A DNA stretch of 64,000 nt from Neolewinella aurantiaca. GTDB taxonomy: Bacteria > Bacteroidota > Bacteroidia > Chitinophagales > Saprospiraceae. The DNA is taken from NCBI RefSeq assembly GCF_008014675.1, contig NZ_VOXD01000007.1, positions 1 through 64,000 on the forward strand, read 5' to 3'. Positions 34,227-41,085 of the stretch are shown piece by piece. The notes under the pieces are model-generated. The model did no database searches, had not been told where the DNA came from, and saw nothing but the letters and a program-made list of their open reading frames with translations. Numbering within the stretch: the stretch's first letter is position 1; every line of letters starts with the position of its first letter. Both the position numbers and the translations under genes were made by a program.

Positions 34227-35483
34227 ATGGCAACTACAAAAGACAAAATTTTATCGGGCCTGGCAGCTTTTCTCCCCGGTATTTTCCTCTTAGGATTCAA
34301 CATCGGTACCGGCAGCGTTACCGCAATGGCAAAAGCAGGGGCAACCTACGGTATGTCTCTCCTCTGGACGATTGTTGCTTCCTGTCTGACGACTTACTTC
34401 ATGATCAATCTTTACAGTCGCTATACTCTGGTGACGGGGGAGACTGCTCTTCATGCCTTCCGAAAACACATCCATCCGGCGGTTGGTATTTTCTTTATCG
34501 TTGCCCTTACCGCCGGTGTGATGGGAAGCGTAATGGGGGTAATGGGGATTGTGGCAGACATCAGTTTTGAATGGTCCAAGAGTTTCGTGGAGGGAGGAAT
34601 CGCTCCGGTTTACTTCGCGCTTGCTTTCATTTCTTTGGTGATTGTCATTTTCTGGAATGGTAAAACGCAGTTCTTTGAACGAGCCTTAGCGGTGATTGTC
34701 GCTATCATGTCCGCCTGCTTTGTCGCTAACTTCTTCATTCTGATGCCTCCGCCGCTGGAAATTGTCAAAGGTTTGATTCCTAACATCCCTGAAGTACCGG
34801 CGGATCAGGGGAAAGGACCGTTTCTGGTCATCGCTTCCCTGGTGGGAACTACCGTTTTTTCAGGCCTGTTTATCATTCGGACCACTTTGGTTAAGGAAGC
34901 TGGCTGGACGCTGAAAGACATGAAAGTGCAGCGTAAAGACGCAATCGTGTCGGTAACCTTGATGTTTCTGATCAGCATGTCGATCATGGCTGCTGCTGCC
35001 GGAACACTTTACGTAGCCGATATCGGTCTTACCAAAGCATCACAAATGATTGGTTTGCTGGAGCCTCTGGCCGGCCCGCTGGCCACCGCAATATTCGCCT
35101 TCGGAATTATTGCTGCCGGCGTCTCCTCCCAGATCCCCAATGTACTCATGCTGCCATGGTTGCTCTGCGACTACAATCAGTCGGAGCGCGAAATGACCCG
35201 TCCTAAATACCGGATAATGGTGGTTCTGATTTCTCTGTTGGGCCTGGTGGTCCCAATCTTTAATGCTCCTCCTGTATTCGTGATGATTGCTTCTCAGGCG
35301 TTTAACGCTGTGATTCTTCCAGCCACGGTGGCTGGGATTTTCTACCTGGGCAACAGGAAAGACCTCATGGGGGTACACAAAAACAGTACAGCTACAAATG
35401 TAATCCTGTTTCTGATTCTTCTGTTCTCCATTTTTACCTCAGCGGTAGGAATCAGGGGAGTATGGCAGCTGGTAGCGGGCTAA
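34227..35483 (+). CDS. Nramp-like transporter without the canonical metal-site motifs
   Basis: A 418-residue polytopic protein with about eleven membrane helices. The first block is FLPGIFLLGFNIGTGSVTAMAKAGATYGMSLLW, equivalent to the Nramp helix-1 region. In true Nramp transporters this helix contains the metal-binding DPGN motif; here the segment is NIGTGSV. The equivalent of the helix-6 MPH motif also reads differently (IASLVGTTVFSGLFIIRTTL). The LeuT-like fold is thus likely but divalent metal binding is not supported. Located in a catabolic cluster, it could carry an organic acid. A gene encoding a bicupin lies convergently 31 bp away. Confidence 0.72.
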   Translation: MATTKDKILSGLAAFLPGIFLLGFNIGTGSVTAMAKAGATYGMSLLWTIVASCLTTYFMINLYSRYTLVTGETALHAFRKHIHPAVGIFFIVALTAGVMGSVMGVMGIVADISFEWSKSFVEGGIAPVYFALAFISLVIVIFWNGKTQFFERALAVIVAIMSACFVANFFILMPPPLEIVKGLIPNIPEVPADQGKGPFLVIASLVGTTVFSGLFIIRTTLVKEAGWTLKDMKVQRKDAIVSVTLMFLISMSIMAAAAGTLYVADIGLTKASQMIGLLEPLAGPLATAIFAFGIIAAGVSSQIPNVLMLPWLLCDYNQSEREMTRPKYRIMVVLISLLGLVVPIFNAPPVFVMIASQAFNAVILPATVAGIFYLGNRKDLMGVHKNSTATNVILFLILLFSIFTSAVGIRGVWQLVAG

Positions 35484-35514
35484 AGCATTCTGCCTGAAAT
35501 CTCGGATATGCCGG

Positions 35515-36285
35515 TTAACTCTCTTCGTCAACGATGTGGGTCTTCAGCCATTCTTCCCCTTTGCTGTCCATGAAGAAGTCCATCCATACGTAGTGGAGGG
35601 TTTCTCCTTCGTCTACGGTGACGGAGTGTCGGGAGCCAAGCGGGATGTGGAGCAAGCTGTGTTCCGGGAATTCAACCTGAGCATCGTCGGCGTAAACGGT
35701 ACATTTATTGCCCGCGAGGCCTAAGAACAATTGCTCCAGCATGGGGTGCTCGTGCGCCCCAACTTCATCAGGTCCTTTCGTTTGTACAGTACCCATTGCT
35801 ACCCGGGGAATAATTTTATTGGGAAGAATGGTCCTGCTGATCGTGCCCGGACTTTTGATGGGTTCGGTGTACGATTGACAGTCGCTGAACTTGGCGTAAT
35901 AGACGTTCTGCGTGTCTTCCGCGGGGAAATCCTCCAGTTCTTTCTGGTCCTGTTCCGATAGCTTACTTGTGATTTTCAGGTAATGAAGGGGAGCGGCTTC
36001 ATCTGCTTTGATTTCAATGCTCTGAATAATATTAGGGAGGAAAATCGTTTCCGGAACAATCTCATAATTTTTGTCCTCCGCAATAATGCTTCCCGTGCCT
36101 TTTGTGAATATGTAAATTGATTTGTAACCTTCTTTGGTTGAGTCGGTTATGGTTAATCCTGCTGTATTCGAAATGTGTTCGATTTCAATGTCCTTAATTT
36201 CATTTTCCATAATTAATATGGAAGATGAAAGATCATTTTTAGCGTTTAAATTGACAATTGGAATTTCCTGCTTAGACATATTCAA
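35515..36285 (-). CDS. Bicupin protein of unknown function
   Basis: A 256-residue protein with two cupin-like halves. The C-terminal half carries GAHEHPMLEQLFLGLAGNKCTVYADDAQVEFPEHSLLHIPLGSRHSV, with a cupin metal site of the HxH..E..H type (His in HEHP, Glu in EQLF, His in SRHSV). The N-terminal half shows only the fold pattern (KGTGSIIAEDKNYEIVPETIFLPNIIQSI). It is not similar enough to KduI or KdgF to name. It probably works with the neighbouring genes on the substrate imported by SusCD. Confidence 0.7.
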   Translation of the reverse strand: MNMSKQEIPIVNLNAKNDLSSSILIMENEIKDIEIEHISNTAGLTITDSTKEGYKSIYIFTKGTGSIIAEDKNYEIVPETIFLPNIIQSIEIKADEAAPLHYLKITSKLSEQDQKELEDFPAEDTQNVYYAKFSDCQSYTEPIKSPGTISRTILPNKIIPRVAMGTVQTKGPDEVGAHEHPMLEQLFLGLAGNKCTVYADDAQVEFPEHSLLHIPLGSRHSVTVDEGETLHYVWMDFFMDSKGEEWLKTHIVDEES

Positions 36286-36554
36286 TAGTTTTGGACAAGG
36301 TACTGATTTTGCGCTTTCCCGATACTAAGGCGGTGGTCTTTTTCTTAACAAGAATGCACCTTCCGGAGATGGTTCCGAAAGGTGCATTTATGAAATTTAG
36401 ATACGGTTTGCGGAGGCGCAACAGTTTGTCGCTCACCCCCCTCCCAGCCTCTCCATATCGCTACGCTGGGGGAGGAGCAGTCGCGACAATCTGGTTTGCG
36501 CCCGTAAGCGAAGCGCTTTGTTATCAGCTTCTTCGTTACAACAATATCCCTCAT
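36286..36554. other. Intergenic region with two hairpins
   Basis: No gene. One hairpin at 36353-36388 has arms AATGCACCTTCCGGA and TCCGAAAGGTGCATT (one mismatch); a second at about 36440-36474 has arms CCTCCCAGC and GCTGGGGGAGG and is flanked by GTCGC/GCGAC. Neither has a clear T-run. Confidence 0.5.
36353..36388. repeat. Inverted repeat AATGCACCTTCCGGA
   Basis: Almost perfect 15-bp arms with a 6-nt loop lie between the divergent ends of the VOC gene and the start of the cupin gene. It could be a weak terminator for the minus-strand VOC transcript. Confidence 0.55.
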
Positions 36555-37064
36555 TTAGTCCTGGTAAGCTCCTGAAGAGTAAGTCAGTTCGTAGCTATGG
36601 GTATAGATTTCGAATACGATACCGAAGGGGTCCTGAACGTAGACCATTTTGTAGGGCTTGTCGTTCGGGTAATACTCCCGGATGGGCATCCTTTGCTTGC
36701 CTCCGTGATCCACAATTTTCTGGGTGAGCCCCTCGATGTCCGGATCCTGAACACAGAAGTGAAAAAGGCCGGTGTTGAAGGGATTGAACTCTGGTGCTTC
36801 CTTTACGCCGTGAGGGAAGGAAAAAAGTTCGATGCCAATTCCATCGGAAGTTGACATATGAGCGATTTCGAATTCTTCCCAGTCGTCTCCGAAGACATCG
36901 ATACACATCTGACCGATGGCCGTGTCTTTCTCCTTTTTGATTTTGGAAGGCTTCATGATGACGTACCAGCCCATCACATTTTCGTAGAAATCCACGGCTT
37001 TTTCCAAGTCAGGAACGGTTATGCCGATGTGTGAGAAGGATCTGGGGTATTTTACTTTTTCCAT
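36555..37064 (-). CDS. VOC-fold protein (glyoxalase/dioxygenase superfamily)
   Basis: A 169-residue protein with two beta-alpha-beta-beta-beta modules of the vicinal oxygen chelate fold. Likely metal ligands are His in SHIGITVPDLEKAVDFYENVMGW, Glu in GIGIELFSFPHGVKEAP, His in TGLFHFCVQDPDIEGL and Glu in GIVFEIYTHSYE. This set is typical of glyoxalase I and extradiol dioxygenases. Given its position 270 bp upstream of the cupin gene and on the same strand, it may act in the same pathway. Start ATG 37064 is preferred to 37076. The substrate is unknown. Confidence 0.83.
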   Translation of the reverse strand: MEKVKYPRSFSHIGITVPDLEKAVDFYENVMGWYVIMKPSKIKKEKDTAIGQMCIDVFGDDWEEFEIAHMSTSDGIGIELFSFPHGVKEAPEFNPFNTGLFHFCVQDPDIEGLTQKIVDHGGKQRMPIREYYPNDKPYKMVYVQDPFGIVFEIYTHSYELTYSSGAYQD

Positions 37065-37188
37065 TTCGAGTCGCAATTATTGTTTGATTGAATAGAATGT
37101 CGACGGGAACAATATTAGATGGGGAATAGATGCACCGTCGATCTATTCCCCGTGTTAAATATTGATCCGTCTTGTTTCAAACGGACTC

Positions 37189-37206
37189 TGCACCTGCGTG
37201 CGCGCC
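37189..37206 (-). repeat. Dispersed 18-bp element, copy 10
   Basis: TGCACCTGCGTGCGCGCC, an exact consensus copy, 39 bp beyond the stop of the carboxylase gene. Confidence 0.85.
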
Positions 37207-37245
37207 GGAAAATATTAGTTGCTCCACAGAGTTCTTCCGGTAGCA

Positions 37246-38877
37246 TTAGGTTTGCAGAACCCCCATTTTCCACTCTTCGAGCGGAGCAAACTGGGCGGCT
37301 TCTACTCCGGTCGAGATCCAGTCTCGGGTTGTCCGGGGATCAATGATCTCGTCTATCCACAGTCGGGCAGCGGCGTAGTACGGGCTCGTTTGAGCATCGT
37401 AGCGGTCGGTGATTTTCTTAAGCAGGGCTTCTTCTTCGGCGGCGGAAACCACTTCTCCTTTAGCCTTGCGGCTACCCACCTGAATCTGCAGGAGTACTTT
37501 TGCTGCCTGGGCTCCGCCCATTACGGCGAGGCGGGCGCTGGGCCAGCTGAGCATCAGGCGTGGATCGTAGGCACGGCCACACATGGCGTAGTTGCCGGCA
37601 CCGTAGCTGTTGCCGACTACAATGCTGAACTTAGGCACCACGCTGTTGGCCATTGCGTTTACCATTTTTGCTCCGTCTTTAATGATTCCGCCCTGTTCGG
37701 AGCGGCTGCCCACCATGAAACCCGATACGTCGTGCAGGAACACGAGAGGGATTTTCTTCTGGTTGCAGATCATGATGAAGCGCGCGGCTTTGTCGGCAGA
37801 ATCCGAGTAGATCACTCCGCCGAATTGCATTTCTCCTTTGCCGGACTTTACGACCAGGCGGTTATTGGCCACGATGCCGACGCTCCAGCCATCGATGCGA
37901 GCATAGCCGCAGAGCAGGGTCTGGCCGTATTCTTCTTTGAATTCGGTAAACTCTCCGTTATCTACCATTGCCTTGATGAGGTCGATGCCTGCGTAAGGTT
38001 TTGCCCGGTCTTCGGGGAGCACCTTCATGATGGCGTCGGAGGTTTCCGGCAATGCGGGTTCGGCACGGTTGAAGTTGGTGAGTATGGTTTCCGGCATCCG
38101 GCCCACCAGGTCGCGGATGGTGGAAAGGCATTCGTGGTCGTCTTTGCATTTGTAGTCGATCACCCCGGAAACGGAAGCGTGCATTTCGGCTCCGCCGAGG
38201 TCTTCGGCGTCTACTTTTTCGCCGATGGCTGCGCGGACGAGGTAAGGCCCGGCCAGGAAAATACTTCCGGTGCCTTCAACGATCAACGACTCATCAGACA
38301 TGATCGGGAGGTACGCGCCTCCGGCTACACATGAGCCCATCACGGCCGCAATCTGCGGCACCCCCATTGCGCTCATTTTTGCGTTGTTACGGAAGATGCG
38401 TCCGAAGTGCTCCTTGTCGGGGAAAATCTCGTCCTGCAACGGAAGGAAAACGCCTGCGGAGTCAACGAGGTAGATGATCGGCACCCGGTTTTCCATGGCG
38501 ATTTCCTGAGCGCGGAGGTTCTTTTTGCCCGTGATCGGAAACCAGGCTCCGGCCTTCACGGTGGCATCGTTGGCAACGATGACGCACAGTCGGCCCTGAA
38601 CACGGCCGTATCCGGTTACGACACCGGCTGCCGGGCAGCCGCCGTACTCCTTGTACATTTCGTAGCCGGCAAAGGCCCCGAATTCCATAAACGTGGTGTC
38701 GGGGTCGATGAGTTGAGCAACACGTTCTCTGGCGGTCAGTTTGCCTTTGTCGTGCTGTTTCATGATGCGTTTCTTACCGCCTCCTTCTTTTATTTTCTCC
38801 AGCCGGTGATTGAGGCGGGAAAGAGAGAGTTGCATGGCGTCTTCGTGCTCCAGGGCAGCTTGTTCTTGTTTAGTCAT
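37246..38877 (-). CDS. Acyl-CoA carboxylase carboxyltransferase subunit (MCC-beta/PCC-beta type)
   Basis: A 543-residue carboxyltransferase. Blocks that match 3-methylcrotonyl-CoA carboxylase beta are LPLQDEIFPDKEHFGRIFRNNAKMSAMGVPQIAAVMGSCVAGGAYLPIMSDES, GTGSIFLAGPYLVRAAIGEKVDAEDLGGAEMHASVSGV, RSEQGGIIKDGAKMVNAMANSVVPKFSIVVGNSYGAGNYAMCGRAYDPR and YYAAARLWIDEIIDPRTTR. It transfers carboxyl from biotin to an acyl-CoA. The biotin carboxylase (alpha) subunit is not encoded in this window, so the acyl-CoA cannot be named with confidence; leucine degradation or propionate metabolism are the usual roles. Confidence 0.9.
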   Translation of the reverse strand: MTKQEQAALEHEDAMQLSLSRLNHRLEKIKEGGGKKRIMKQHDKGKLTARERVAQLIDPDTTFMEFGAFAGYEMYKEYGGCPAAGVVTGYGRVQGRLCVIVANDATVKAGAWFPITGKKNLRAQEIAMENRVPIIYLVDSAGVFLPLQDEIFPDKEHFGRIFRNNAKMSAMGVPQIAAVMGSCVAGGAYLPIMSDESLIVEGTGSIFLAGPYLVRAAIGEKVDAEDLGGAEMHASVSGVIDYKCKDDHECLSTIRDLVGRMPETILTNFNRAEPALPETSDAIMKVLPEDRAKPYAGIDLIKAMVDNGEFTEFKEEYGQTLLCGYARIDGWSVGIVANNRLVVKSGKGEMQFGGVIYSDSADKAARFIMICNQKKIPLVFLHDVSGFMVGSRSEQGGIIKDGAKMVNAMANSVVPKFSIVVGNSYGAGNYAMCGRAYDPRLMLSWPSARLAVMGGAQAAKVLLQIQVGSRKAKGEVVSAAEEEALLKKITDRYDAQTSPYYAAARLWIDEIIDPRTTRDWISTGVEAAQFAPLEEWKMGVLQT

Positions 38878-39015
38878 TTCGTGGTGGTGGTGGTTAGGGT
38901 AGGGGAGTGCGCAGCGGTTGGTGCTTTACGTCCGGGCCACGTCATGTTCAGCAGCCAGAACCTAAACTACAATCGCTTAACACTACCAAAGGTCGCCAAG
39001 ATAGAGCGCATACCT

Positions 39016-39023
39016 TACATTTG
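39016..39023 (+). promoter_or_regulatory. TAnnTTTG box immediately before a start codon
   Basis: TACATTTG ends only 4 bp before the ATG at 39028, so transcription would begin at or within a few bases of the start codon. The message could be leaderless. Confidence 0.4.
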
Positions 39024-39027
39024 CCGT

Positions 39028-39255
39028 ATGACTTCCAGTACTATCAGCTTAATCATCGAAATTGCCCTCTTGGCGATTGGTATATATATCTACTTGTTCG
39101 CTCGCGGACTTGTTCGCATGGGCAAGCCGGAAGCCCGGGCTCGGGCCGAGGCTTTCCGGCAGGAAAACGGTACCTGGCTGCGTTTACTGGGGCTGGCGCT
39201 TGCCGCCATCATGGCGATGAACGTGATGTTTCACGTCCGGGAACTAATGGGATGA
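39028..39255 (+). CDS. Small two-helix membrane protein
   Basis: A 75-residue protein. Helix 1 (about 6-24, SLIIEIALLAIGIYIYLFA) and helix 2 (about 50-66, LLGLALAAIMAMNVMF) enclose a charged loop (VRMGKPEARARAEAFRQENGTWLR). It is conserved-looking and not a shadow of another gene, although a longer frame reads through it from 38407 antisense to the carboxylase. The function is unknown. A dispersed-element copy follows the stop by 13 bp. Confidence 0.7.
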   Translation: MTSSTISLIIEIALLAIGIYIYLFARGLVRMGKPEARARAEAFRQENGTWLRLLGLALAAIMAMNVMFHVRELMG

Positions 39256-39268
39256 TGGACGGTTTTCG

Positions 39269-39286
39269 GGCGCAGCCGCAGGTGCA
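39269..39286 (+). repeat. Dispersed 18-bp element, copy 11
   Basis: GGCGCAGCCGCAGGTGCA, one substitution, 13 bp after the stop of the small membrane protein gene. The tail CGGGCTTTAAGGAG follows, as at copy 5. Confidence 0.82.
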
Positions 39287-39300
39287 TACCGGGCTTTAAG

Positions 39301-39450
39301 GAGCAAAGTGGCTTTGCGGTCCGCCGCTATCCAAAACGGATACATGCCCTCAGGTTCCGCATGCGCTCTCACTGGCGCGGCACCTGAATTGCCTCAACTT
39401 ATGGCTGAAGGCATCTCCACGGGAGCGCGGTAGTCATAACCCCTCAGGTA
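39301..39450. other. Structured intergenic region upstream of a small membrane protein gene
   Basis: Contains a GCAAAG/CTTTGC stem around 39303-39317, then TCAGGT-t-CCGC (39350-39360) pairing with GCGG-c-ACCTGA (39377-39387), then GCCT/AGGC pairing at 39391-39412. CCTCAGGT recurs at 39348-39355 and 39442-39449. It could be a 5' UTR structure of the gene at 39470, but no known riboswitch class is recognised. Confidence 0.4.
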
Positions 39451-39469
39451 AACTCAAACCACACCCCGA

Positions 39470-39733
39470 ATGAAACTTAAAATCACCCGTATCTTCTGTG
39501 TATTTCTGCTGATGATCGCTCTGATCGCTTTTGGATTACTGTTTACCCTCGTTGCGGAAGAACAGGCCTTTAGCCAACTGATGTGGTTCGGGCTGGCGAG
39601 CAGTACTTTGGTCAGTATCGGGTATGGTTACTTACTGCTGCGGTACTGGGCTAAGCCTGATAAATTGCTGGTTTTTGCTGGCGTTTATGCGGTTGTTTTG
39701 CTCCTCTTACTCAACACGCTCGGGCTAACCTGA
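39470..39733 (+). CDS. Small three-helix membrane protein
   Basis: An 87-residue hydrophobic protein with helices at about 8-30 (FCVFLLMIALIAFGLLFTLVAEE), 37-59 and 66-85, and a basic N terminus (MKLKITR). A strong terminator follows at 39790-39813. No family is recognised; composition and terminator make it a probable real gene. Confidence 0.62.
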   Translation: MKLKITRIFCVFLLMIALIAFGLLFTLVAEEQAFSQLMWFGLASSTLVSIGYGYLLLRYWAKPDKLLVFAGVYAVVLLLLLNTLGLT

Positions 39734-39789
39734 CCGGCACTTTATCAATCTGATCCTTCACTTTGTGAAGCTGACCGGTCACTGGGCAG

Positions 39790-39813
39790 AGGTGGCCAAA
39801 GGCCACCTTTTTT
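39790..39813 (+). terminator. Intrinsic terminator after the small membrane protein gene
   Basis: Arms AGGTGGCC (39790-39797) and GGCCACCT (39801-39808), 8 perfect pairs, are followed by TTTTT. Confidence 0.85.
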
Positions 39814-39923
39814 GGCTGTCCCGCGGTGATGGCCTCAGGTTTTGCACCCTAGTTTTGCTGGCAGAAGCAATGGATTTTCAGCGCTTCTTTCCTTTACCAA
39901 ACTGTTCAAAACCAGATTGCACC

Positions 39924-40925
39924 ATGCGCACCTTTATCCTTCTGCTCAGCTTTGTCCTCACCGCCGGCCTCTCCGCTCAGGTGATGGGCAACTACCAGTC
40001 TCAAAACCAGAATGTCCGGATCCAGAACTACCAGCCAAAGTTTCGCGGGGTTCAGACGGCGGCCAACCTGAACCCCAACGCAAACGTCATCGAAATGACG
40101 GTCAACGCCCTAAGCAACCAGCCAGCAGATTCTTACAACGCCCTCTTCAGCGTTTTTCAATCGGGTAAAACCGCACGTGAAGTAAACGAAGCCATGAACC
40201 AGCGGCTGAATGCGGTCAAAGCCGGGCTGAAAAAACTGGGCATCGCCCCGGAAGACATTTACATCGACATGGTCAATTTCCTGCCGACTTACGCTTTCAA
40301 CACCGAAAAGAAGATCTTCTCGAAGAAAACACTGACGGAGGTGCCAACCGGGTTTAACCTCCAGAAGAACATCCACGTTCGTTACCGTAAAGCGGAGCTG
40401 CTCGATGAAATCATCACGGTTGCAGCCGAGGAAGAAATCTACGACATCATCAAGGTCGATTATGCGGTCAGCGAGCCTCAGAATGTGTACCGGGAATTGC
40501 GCGAGATGGCATTTACCTACCTCGACGGGATCAAGGAACTGTACGCCGAAAACGGAATCGCACTCGATACGGCCCAACAGCACGTGGGCGAAAGCGCCTG
40601 GGTCGTCTACCCCGGTGACCGGTACGAAAGTTACTCAGCCCATGCATCGCAGAAACTAAGCAAGCAGGATATGGAAAATGCCCTGGTCAGCAAGGTCGAT
40701 AAGCCGACACTCCGGTTCTATCAGGCGATCCCCGCCAATGATTACGACCTGGTGATCAATCCTGATTTGCTGGAGCCGGCAGCTCAGTTTTCTTACAGTC
40801 TCAAGGTCCGGTTTACGCTTTATCCGCCTAAAGCTCCGGCAAAACCACGAACAATCACTGAAGTGAAAAAACAGTTTATGTACCTTACTCCTGATGGTAA
40901 AGTTGTGCCGCTCGTCCTGCAGTAG
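39924..40925 (+). CDS. Exported SIMPL-domain (DUF541) protein
   Basis: A 333-residue protein with a signal peptide (MRTFILLLSFVLTAGLSAQ). The mature part matches the SIMPL/DUF541 layout: VIEMTVNALSNQPADSYNALFSVFQSGKTAREVNEAMNQRLNAVKAGLKKLGIAPEDIYIDMVNFLPTY, then KNIHVRYRKAELLDEIITVAAEEEIYDIIKVDYAV. Members of the family occur in the periplasm or at the surface, and their function is mostly unknown. The open frame reaches back to 39765 through the terminator of the previous gene, so ATG 39924 is preferred. Confidence 0.78.
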   Translation: MRTFILLLSFVLTAGLSAQVMGNYQSQNQNVRIQNYQPKFRGVQTAANLNPNANVIEMTVNALSNQPADSYNALFSVFQSGKTAREVNEAMNQRLNAVKAGLKKLGIAPEDIYIDMVNFLPTYAFNTEKKIFSKKTLTEVPTGFNLQKNIHVRYRKAELLDEIITVAAEEEIYDIIKVDYAVSEPQNVYRELREMAFTYLDGIKELYAENGIALDTAQQHVGESAWVVYPGDRYESYSAHASQKLSKQDMENALVSKVDKPTLRFYQAIPANDYDLVINPDLLEPAAQFSYSLKVRFTLYPPKAPAKPRTITEVKKQFMYLTPDGKVVPLVLQ

Positions 40926-40968
40926 GCGCTGTGCGTCAAAGCTTCGTTTTCGGGTTGGTGCGCTAAGC

Positions 40969-41069
40969 GACTCCCGACTCCCGACTCCGAACTCCCGACT
41001 CCCGAACTCCCGACTCCCGACTCCCGACTCCCGACTCCCGACTCCCGAACTCCCGACTCCAGAACTCCT
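40969..41069. repeat. CTCCCGA 7/8-bp tandem repeat tract
   Basis: About 100 bp built of the 7-bp unit CTCCCGA and an 8-bp variant CTCCCGAA, around a dozen copies, ending 17 bp before the histidine kinase start. The unit size matches the CTAG-based tract at 1845-1999. Confidence 0.92.
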
Positions 41070-41085
41070 TATCTTACCTCCCGTA

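Noticed and set aside
35515-36285. Assignment of the bicupin to KduI or KdgF (uronate isomerases)
   Set aside because: The length fits KduI loosely, but the conserved blocks known to me for KduI are missing; KdgF is a much shorter single cupin.
36291-36575. A 94-codon frame between the cupin and VOC genes
   Set aside because: It crosses both hairpins and has no similarity to known proteins.
40969-41069. Possible CRISPR array
   Set aside because: The units are 7-8 bp in direct tandem with no spacers, and no cas gene is present. It is a simple-sequence tract.
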